Part shown: in pieces, positions 58,115 through 64,000 of the stretch
Position numbering within the stretch: the stretch's first letter is position 1
How the letters are laid out: each line of letters opens with the position of its first letter
DNA from: Pseudomonas yamanorum
Lineage (GTDB): Bacteria; Pseudomonadota; Gammaproteobacteria; Pseudomonadales; Pseudomonadaceae
Direction of reading: 5' to 3'
Assembly: GCF_900105735.1 (NCBI RefSeq)
Contig: NZ_LT629793.1
Location: forward strand, 2,976,001-3,040,000
Length of the DNA: 64,000 bases
Translations under genes and position numbers: made by a program
Notes under the pieces: model-generated
Seen by the model: only the letters and a program-made list of their open reading frames with translations
The model's database searches: none
Told to the model about the DNA's origin: nothing

Positions 58115-59935
58115 TTAGTTACCAGCTTTTTTCGCAGCGCGGGTACGCTCGCTTTCGCCCAGGATCTTCTTACGAAGACGGATGGACTTAGGAGTGACTT
58201 CGCACAATTCGTCTTCTTGAACGAATTCCAGAGCCTGCTCCAGGGTGAAGCGGATAGGCGGAACCAGAGCGATGGTTTCGTCTTTACCCGAAGCACGCAT
58301 GTTGTCGAGCTTCTTGCCCTTGGTTGGGTTAACGCCCAGGTCGTTGTCGCGGCTGTTGATGCCGACGATTTGACCTTCGTACACGTCTTCACCGTGACCC
58401 AGGAACAGTTTGCCGCGAGCTTGCAGGGTTTCCAGCGAGTAAGTCAGCGCCTTACCGGTAGCTACCGAAACCAGCACGCCGTTCTGACGGCCGGACATGT
58501 CGCCGGACTTCATCACGTCGTAACGGTCGAAGATCGAGGTCAGGATGCCTGCACCGGAGGTCAGGGTCAGGAACTCGTTACGGAAACCGATCAAGCCACG
58601 AGCCGGGATGTTGTACTCAAGGCGCACACGGCCCTTGCCATCCGGAACCATGTTGGTCAGGTCGCCTTTACGGATACCGATCTGTTCCATGATCGAACCT
58701 TGGGATTCTTCCGGCAGGTCGATGGTCACGTTTTCGTACGGTTCGTGCTTCACGCCGTCAACCATACGGATGATCACTTCCGGACGACCAACACCCATTT
58801 CGAAGCCTTCGCGACGCATGGTTTCGATCAGTACCGAGAGGTGCAACTCACCACGGCCGGAGACTTTGAACTTGTCAGCCGAGTCGCCTTCTTCAACGCG
58901 CAGAGCAACGTTGTACAGCAGCTCTTTGTCCAAACGCTCCTTGATGTTCCGGGAGGTCACGAACTTGCCTTCTTTACCGCAGAAAGGCGAGTCGTTTACC
59001 TGGAAGGTCATGGAAACGGTTGGTTCGTCAACGGTCAGCGGCTTCATCGCTTCGACGTTCAGTGGGTCGCACAGCGTGTCGGAGATGAACAGCTGGTCGA
59101 AGCCGCTGATGCAGACGATGTCGCCGGCAGCTGCTTCTTCAACGTCGATGCGGTGCAGGCCGTGGTGACCCATCAGCTTCAGGATACGACCGTTGCGCTT
59201 CTTGCCGTCGGCGTCGATAGCGACAACCGGAGTGTTCGGCTTGATGCGACCACGAGCGATACGGCCAACGCCGATAACACCCAGGAAGCTGTTGTAGTCC
59301 AGTGCGGAGATTTGCATCTGGAACGGACCATCGCGGTCGACTTTCGGCGCAGGTACGTTGTCGACGATCGACTGGTACAGCGGGGTCATGTCTTCAGCCA
59401 TGTCGGTGTGTTCCAGACCGGCAATGCCGTTCAGGGCCGAGGCGTAGACGACTTTGAAGTCCAGCTGTTCTTCGGTAGCACCCAGGTTGTCGAACAGGTC
59501 GAAGATCTGGTCCAGAACCCAGTCCGGACGCGCGCCTGGACGGTCAACCTTGTTGATGACCACGATTGGACGCAGGCCGGCTTCGAAAGCCTTCTTGGTC
59601 ACGAAACGGGTTTGCGGCATAGGGCCGTCTTGAGCGTCAACCAGCAGCAGAACGGAGTCAACCATCGACATTACGCGTTCAACTTCGCCGCCGAAGTCGG
59701 CGTGGCCCGGGGTGTCCACGATGTTGATGTGGTAGCCGTTCCAGTTGATGGCGGTGTTTTTCGCCAGAATGGTAATACCGCGCTCTTTCTCCTGGTCGTT
59801 GGAGTCCATCACGCGCTCGTCGTTGAGCTCGTTGCGCTCCAGGGTGCCGGATTGACGCAAGAGTTTGTCTACCAGGGTGGTCTTACCATGGTCAACGTGA
59901 GCAATGATGGCGATGTTGCGTAGATTTTCGATCAC
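58115..59935 (-). CDS. typA: TypA/BipA ribosome-associated GTPase
   Basis: Translational GTPase that helps ribosome assembly and stress or cold adaptation. The 606 residues are typical. G1 is [16 protein letters not shown]2 [11 protein letters not shown]3 [12 protein letters not shown], and G4 [13 protein letters not shown]-like domains III and V and the BipA-specific C-terminal domain follow, with [20 protein letters not shown] and [13 protein letters not shown]. It is a single gene with its own terminator. Confidence 0.98.
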   Translation of the reverse strand: MIENLRNIAIIAHVDHGKTTLVDKLLRQSGTLERNELNDERVMDSNDQEKERGITILAKNTAINWNGYHINIVDTPGHADFGGEVERVMSMVDSVLLLVDAQDGPMPQTRFVTKKAFEAGLRPIVVINKVDRPGARPDWVLDQIFDLFDNLGATEEQLDFKVVYASALNGIAGLEHTDMAEDMTPLYQSIVDNVPAPKVDRDGPFQMQISALDYNSFLGVIGVGRIARGRIKPNTPVVAIDADGKKRNGRILKLMGHHGLHRIDVEEAAAGDIVCISGFDQLFISDTLCDPLNVEAMKPLTVDEPTVSMTFQVNDSPFCGKEGKFVTSRNIKERLDKELLYNVALRVEEGDSADKFKVSGRGELHLSVLIETMRREGFEMGVGRPEVIIRMVDGVKHEPYENVTIDLPEESQGSIMEQIGIRKGDLTNMVPDGKGRVRLEYNIPARGLIGFRNEFLTLTSGAGILTSIFDRYDVMKSGDMSGRQNGVLVSVATGKALTYSLETLQARGKLFLGHGEDVYEGQIVGINSRDNDLGVNPTKGKKLDNMRASGKDETIALVPPIRFTLEQALEFVQEDELCEVTPKSIRLRKKILGESERTRAAKKAGN

Positions 59936-60074
59936 TTGTGTATCTCGATCAGAGGATTCGGTGTGCTGACAGGTCGTGGCAGCGATTAACAGTAGAGTCA
60001 GGCCTTGCCGTTACAGCTTGACGGCAGAGTCGGGGGGCCGGTGACGCAGGCCACAGGCAAACAGCCCCGGGCTC

Positions 60075-61529
60075 TTAGCTCGGTCGATAAACGCGCACAT
60101 TGGCATGCCCCTCACTGAGCAAATGGTGGGCATGCAGGCGACTCATCACGCCTTTGTCGCAATACAACAGGTACTGACGGCTGTCATCCAGTTCCTTGAA
60201 ACGCGCATTCAATGCATAGAACGGCAGCGTTTGTACGTCGATGCCAGCAATTTCCAGCGGCTCGTCTTCAGCGGCATCCGGGTGACGGATGTCGATGATG
60301 ATCTGACCGGCCAGAGCCTCGCTGACTTCTTCGATCTGCAAATCCTGGCCCAATTCGTCGATAACCCGATCGATCGGCACCAGTTTGGCGTTCTCAAGCG
60401 CTCGCTCGAGCACCGCCATGTCGAACTGTTGTTCTTCGTACTCCACGCGGTTGCGTTTGGCGTGGGTCTTGGGGTTCACCGAGATGACCCCGCAATATTC
60501 CGGCATGTGCTTGGCGAAATCCGCCGTGCCGATCTGGGTCGCCAGGTCGATGATGTCTTGCTTGTGACTGGCGATCAGCGGGCGCAATACCAGCTTCTCG
60601 GTCACAGAGTCGATCAACGACAGGTTCGGCAGGGTCTGGCTGGACACCTGGGAAATCGCTTCACCGGTGACCAATGCGTCGATTTCCAGCCGATCCGCGA
60701 TTCGGGACGCAGCGCGCAACATCATACGCTTCAATACTACGCCCATATGACTGTTATCGACTTTCCCGAGAATTTCTCCCAGGACCTCCTCGAACGGAAC
60801 GCTGACAAACAGGACCCGTTGCGAGCTGCCGTACTTCTTCCAGATGTAATGCGCGACTTCCATCACGCCCAATTCGTGTGCACGTCCGCCCAGGTTAAAG
60901 AAGCAGAAGTGGCTCATCAGCCCGCGGCGCATGATCTGGTAGGCCGCGACGGTGGAATCGAAACCGCCGGACATCAAGACCAGGGTCTGTTCCAGGGCAC
61001 CCAGCGGGTAGCCGCCGATGCTGTCGTGCTGGCTGTGGATCACAAACAACCGTTGGTCGCGAATTTCCATCCGCACTTCAATTTGTGGCGCTTTCAGGGA
61101 AATTCCGGCGGCGCCGCACTCGCGACGCAGCTTGCTGCCCACGTATTTCTCGACATCCATGGAGCTGAACGGGTGCTTGCCGGCGCGTTTGCAACGCACC
61201 GAAAAAACCTTGCCCGCCAGCACATCGCCGTAGTGCTGTTTGCACTTTTCGGTGATGTCGTCGAAGTCACCCAACGGGTACTCGTCGACCTGCAGGAAAT
61301 GCGCGATGCCCGGCACGCAGCTCAGGCGCTCGGTCATGTCCTTCAAGGCCTTGGGGTCTGTGAGGCGGGTTTCCAGTTCGAGATTGTCCCACACACCGTT
61401 CACCACCACAGCCGGGTCCAGATCGCGGAGCACGGCACGGATATTCTTGGCCAATTGACGGATGAAACGCATCCGGACCGGTCGGCTCTTGATGGTGATC
61501 TCGGGGAAGACTTTAACGATTAATTTCAT
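60075..61529 (-). CDS. thiI: ThiI, tRNA 4-thiouridine synthetase / sulfurtransferase
   Basis: Transfers sulfur for 4-thiouridine in tRNA and for the thiazole ring of thiamine. ATG 61529 ([19 protein letters not shown]) gives 484 residues; the frame extends upstream without an RBS. It has an N-terminal ferredoxin-like/THUMP region (about 1-170), the PP-loop motif [11 protein letters not shown], the conserved [10 protein letters not shown] near residue 345, and a C-terminal rhodanese domain whose catalytic cysteine lies in [11 protein letters not shown]. That domain means it can accept persulfide directly from IscS. Confidence 0.97.
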   Translation of the reverse strand: MKLIVKVFPEITIKSRPVRMRFIRQLAKNIRAVLRDLDPAVVVNGVWDNLELETRLTDPKALKDMTERLSCVPGIAHFLQVDEYPLGDFDDITEKCKQHYGDVLAGKVFSVRCKRAGKHPFSSMDVEKYVGSKLRRECGAAGISLKAPQIEVRMEIRDQRLFVIHSQHDSIGGYPLGALEQTLVLMSGGFDSTVAAYQIMRRGLMSHFCFFNLGGRAHELGVMEVAHYIWKKYGSSQRVLFVSVPFEEVLGEILGKVDNSHMGVVLKRMMLRAASRIADRLEIDALVTGEAISQVSSQTLPNLSLIDSVTEKLVLRPLIASHKQDIIDLATQIGTADFAKHMPEYCGVISVNPKTHAKRNRVEYEEQQFDMAVLERALENAKLVPIDRVIDELGQDLQIEEVSEALAGQIIIDIRHPDAAEDEPLEIAGIDVQTLPFYALNARFKELDDSRQYLLYCDKGVMSRLHAHHLLSEGHANVRVYRPS

Positions 61530-61862
61530 GAAAACAGCGCGCGCAGGCCCAGCCGAAAAAGGGGGGCGCGGATTATAGCGGAAATCGCTCAAGGTTTAAC
61601 CAGTTAATATGCATCGAACCTTTCGCGCACCAAAACGGGTCATAAACGAAAATTCGCGCTACATTGCGGTGCGCATTTTCTTCCGCTTCAGCGGATTGCA
61701 CCTTTATAAGGGCGTTTTTGTGGCAAAAAACCCATGTCGGGGCACTGGCATGCAATTTGCTCTCTTGTGAGGCAGGTTGCCTTGGTCGAGTATTCGCGCC
61801 GGCATCACCCACATTCTAAGGGCTACTCCACTACCCCAGCCCGAAGCCACCCGGAGGACACT
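61530..61862 (+). promoter_or_regulatory. thiI-glnA divergent intergenic region
   Basis: 333 bases without a gene. It contains the glnA sigma-54 promoter at 61748-61763, possible NtrC half-sites (GCACCA at 61627-61632 with a poor second half, and GCACCT near 61698), and an A/T-rich stretch between. The thiI promoter was not recognised. Confidence 0.55.
61748..61763 (+). promoter_or_regulatory. Sigma-54 promoter of glnA
   Basis: TGGCATGCAATTTGCT fits TGGCAC-N5-TTGCW with GG and GC ten bases apart. It lies 100 bases before glnA, as expected for an NtrC-activated gene. Confidence 0.75.
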
Positions 61863-63269
61863 ATGTCGAAGTCGGTTCAACTCATCAAAGATCATGACGT
61901 CAAATGGATTGATCTGCGCTTCACGGACACCAAAGGCACTCAGCACCACGTGACCATGCCGGCTCGCGACGCGCTGGATGACGCCTTCTTCGAAGAAGGC
62001 AAAATGTTCGACGGCTCCTCCATTGCCGGCTGGAAAGGCATCGAAGCTTCCGACATGATTCTGATGCCGGACGACAGCACCGCCGTACTCGACCCGTTCA
62101 CCGAAGACCCAACGCTGATCATCGTCTGCGACGTGATCGAGCCTTCGACCATGCAAGGCTACGACCGTGACCCACGTGCGATCGCCAAGCGTGCCGAGGA
62201 ATACCTGAAGTCGACCGGTATCGGCGACACCGTATTCGTAGGTCCGGAACCAGAATTCTTCATCTTTGATTCGGTCAAGTTCAAGTCCGACATCTCTGGC
62301 TCCATGTTCAAGATCTTCTCCGAACAAGGTTCGTGGATGTCCGACCAGGACGTGGAAGGCGGCAACAAAGGCCACCGTCCAGGTATCAAAGGCGGCTACT
62401 TCCCGGTTCCTCCGTTCGACCACGACCACGAAATCCGTACCTCCATGTGCAACGCCATGGAAGAGATGGGCCTGGTCATCGAAGTTCACCACCACGAAGT
62501 GGCGACTGCCGGCCAGAACGAAATCGGTGTGAAGTTCAACACCCTGGTTGCCAAGGCTGACGAAGTACAGACCCTGAAGTACTGCGTTCACAACGTGGCT
62601 GATGCCTACGGCCGTACCGCTACCTTCATGCCTAAGCCTCTGTACGGCGATAACGGTTCGGGTATGCACGTTCACCTGTCCATCGCCAAAGAAGGCAAGA
62701 ACACCTTCGCTGGCGAAGGTTATGCCGGCCTGTCCGACACCGCCCTGTACTTCATCGGCGGCATCATCAAGCACGGTAAGGCCCTGAACGGCTTCACCAA
62801 CCCGTCGACCAACTCCTACAAGCGTCTGGTCCCAGGTTTCGAAGCGCCAGTGATGCTGGCCTACTCGGCTCGCAACCGTTCCGCTTCGATCCGTATTCCT
62901 TACGTGTCCAGCCCTCGCGCTCGCCGTATCGAAGCCCGTTTCCCGGATCCGGCAGCCAACCCATACCTGGCCTTCGCTGCTCTGGTCATGGCGGGCCTGG
63001 ACGGTATCCAGAACAAGATCCACCCTGGCGACGCCGCCGACAAAAACTTGTACGACCTGCCGCCTGAAGAGGCCAAAGAGATCCCACAAGTGTGTGGCAG
63101 CCTGAAAGAAGCCCTGGAAGAGCTGGACAAGGGCCGTGCGTTCCTGACCAAAGGCGGCGTGTTCAGCGACGACTTTATCGATGCCTACATCGCCCTGAAA
63201 AGCGAAGAAGAAATCAAGGTCCGCACCTTCGTACACCCACTGGAATACGAGCTGTACTACAGCTGCTGA
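61863..63269 (+). CDS. glnA: Glutamine synthetase type I
   Basis: Dodecameric enzyme making glutamine from glutamate and ammonia. ATG 61863 ([19 protein letters not shown]) after GGAGGA gives 468 residues. Signatures are [19 protein letters not shown], the catalytic [26 protein letters not shown] and [16 protein letters not shown]. The adenylylation tyrosine is present in [12 protein letters not shown] near residue 397, so activity is probably controlled by GlnE. Codon use is strongly biased to frequent codons, consistent with high expression. Confidence 0.98.
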   Translation: MSKSVQLIKDHDVKWIDLRFTDTKGTQHHVTMPARDALDDAFFEEGKMFDGSSIAGWKGIEASDMILMPDDSTAVLDPFTEDPTLIIVCDVIEPSTMQGYDRDPRAIAKRAEEYLKSTGIGDTVFVGPEPEFFIFDSVKFKSDISGSMFKIFSEQGSWMSDQDVEGGNKGHRPGIKGGYFPVPPFDHDHEIRTSMCNAMEEMGLVIEVHHHEVATAGQNEIGVKFNTLVAKADEVQTLKYCVHNVADAYGRTATFMPKPLYGDNGSGMHVHLSIAKEGKNTFAGEGYAGLSDTALYFIGGIIKHGKALNGFTNPSTNSYKRLVPGFEAPVMLAYSARNRSASIRIPYVSSPRARRIEARFPDPAANPYLAFAALVMAGLDGIQNKIHPGDAADKNLYDLPPEEAKEIPQVCGSLKEALEELDKGRAFLTKGGVFSDDFIDAYIALKSEEEIKVRTFVHPLEYELYYSC

Positions 63270-63300
63270 TCCGGTAGCGCTGCTTAACGTGGCGTGATGA

Positions 63301-63331
63301 AAAAGGGCCTCCTTCGGGAGGTCTTTTTTTT
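63301..63331 (+). terminator. Terminator of glnA
   Basis: GGGCCTCC-TTCG-GGAGGTCT stem with a UUCG tetraloop is followed by eight T's. It lies about 35 bases past the stop codon. Confidence 0.92.
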
Positions 63332-63381
63332 GCCTCGGGATAGCGCAGAGTCAGCCATCTGTTGTATTGACTGACACACCG

Positions 63382-63407
63382 TCATCGCGGGCACGCCCGC
63401 TCCCACA
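63382..63407. repeat. Single REP unit
   Basis: TCATCGCGGGCACGCCCGCT and TCCCACA make a lone REP unit with a base change in the core, directly upstream of the chorismate mutase RBS. Confidence 0.65.
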
Positions 63408-63419
63408 AGGAGATCACCG

Positions 63420-63956
63420 TTGAAACGTCGACTTGCGTTCGCCCTGCTGTGCTTCAGCGCCAATGTATTCGCCGCACCACCCACCCTCGCCCCACTGCTC
63501 GACAGCATCGCAGAACGACTGGCGATTGCCGACCAGGTGGCCCTGAGCAAATGGGACAGCCACAAGCCCGTCGAGGACCGTGCGCGGGAGCAGGACGTAA
63601 TCGCCAGCGTCGTCGCCCAGGCGCCGAGCTACAAACTGGCACCGGCCCAGGCCGAGCAGTTTTTCTCAGCCCAGATCGAGGCGAACAAATTGGTGCAGTA
63701 CGCCCACTTGTCCGACTGGCAACTGCAAGGCAAAGCCCCTAACGATCCACGCCCTGATTTGGTCGGGCAAATCCGCCCTAAACTGGACCTGCTGCAAAAA
63801 CGCCTGCTGCAACAGCTGGCAGACTTCACCCCGGAGCGCAGCAACCCGCAATGTCCACAATGGCTGGCCCAGGCCAATCACGCGGCCGCACATGACCCAA
63901 TGCACCAACTGACGATGATCCGCGCCACCGCCGAGCTGTGCCTCTATAAAATCTAA
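63420..63956 (+). CDS. Periplasmic chorismate mutase (AroQ gamma)
   Basis: A 178-residue secreted chorismate mutase of the AroQ-gamma type. Translation starts at a TTG (63420) six bases after AAGGAG; the next residues KRRLAFALLCFSANVFAA form a signal peptide cleaved near FAAPP. The helical core has LDSIAERLAIADQVALSKWD, KPVEDRAREQDVI and QAEQFFSAQIEANKLVQ, the arrangement of active-site Arg, Lys and Glu/Gln residues of that group. Cys residues in NPQCPQWL and AELCLY may pair. Such enzymes are thought to make periplasmic prephenate; their physiological role in pseudomonads is unclear. Confidence 0.88.
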   Translation: MKRRLAFALLCFSANVFAAPPTLAPLLDSIAERLAIADQVALSKWDSHKPVEDRAREQDVIASVVAQAPSYKLAPAQAEQFFSAQIEANKLVQYAHLSDWQLQGKAPNDPRPDLVGQIRPKLDLLQKRLLQQLADFTPERSNPQCPQWLAQANHAAAHDPMHQLTMIRATAELCLYKI

Positions 63957-63974
63957 AATTGCGAACCCCATCAA

Positions 63975-64000
63975 AATGTGGGAGCGGGCTTGCTCGCGAA
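63975..64000. repeat. REP unit cut by window end
   Basis: AATGTGGGAGCGGGCTTGCT followed by CGCGAA at the very end; presumably the left half of another pair. Confidence 0.8.

Noticed and set aside
1..64000. Prophage, integron, toxin-antitoxin or defence island
   Set aside because: No integrase, transposase, phage structural gene or known defence domain; gene order matches conserved Pseudomonas core genome throughout.

Overview
The window reads as chromosome of a fluorescent Pseudomonas (P. fluorescens group). The evidence is high-GC coding sequence, a class II medium-chain PHA gene cluster, Pseudomonas-type hut genes with a five-step histidine pathway (hutF plus hutG), and more than a dozen REP-type palindromes built on the cores GCGGGCTTGCTCGCGA and GGCTTGCCTGCGA. 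Gene order matches what I recall of the corresponding hslU-to-glnA segment of P. aeruginosa PAO1 and of the hut locus of P. fluorescens SBW25. No tRNA, rRNA, CRISPR, insertion sequence, prophage or integrase was seen.

Layout. 1-1133 holds the 3' part of hslU, followed by a DUF971 gene. 1946-9056 is the polyhydroxyalkanoate region: phaC1-phaZ-phaC2-phaD on the plus strand, converging with phaI-phaF on the minus strand across a shared terminator, plus a small PHA-granule-associated gene. 9200-15201 is a tight plus-strand run: ubiE-ubiJ-ubiB (ubiquinone), hisI-hisE (histidine synthesis), tatA-tatB-tatC (Tat export) and rsmE (16S rRNA methylation). 15403-19399 carries two tandem HBM-type chemoreceptors. 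19403-23036 (minus) is a polar amino acid ABC importer with two tandem substrate-binding proteins. 23277-27579 (minus) is opgG-opgH (osmoregulated periplasmic glucans). 27847-31393 (minus) holds dtd, pip, an alpha/beta hydrolase and an orphan choline/betaine-type binding protein.

31653-47582 is a complete histidine utilisation locus. A minus-strand operon runs hutU, an NCS1 permease, hutX-hutW-hutV, two hutH paralogues, an amino acid permease, hutI and hutG. It is preceded by a good sigma-54 promoter with a HutC-type operator at the start site. hutC-hutD (minus) and hutF (plus) diverge around a second operator. The first hutH paralogue lacks the Ala-Ser-Gly triad that forms the MIO cofactor, so it should not be a normal histidase; this is the most striking anomaly in the window.

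47696-64000 holds a lipocalin (blc), a small lipoprotein, fbp, a DUF3999/DUF2339 membrane pair, glgP, a YkgJ-type cysteine-cluster protein, typA, thiI, glnA (with a sigma-54 promoter) and a periplasmic chorismate mutase.

Overall this is conserved core genome. I did not find a wholly new multi-gene system. The items most worth following up are the MIO-less ammonia-lyase paralogue, the expanded PhaF tail, the paired receptors and binding proteins, and the placement of REP palindromes inside operons.
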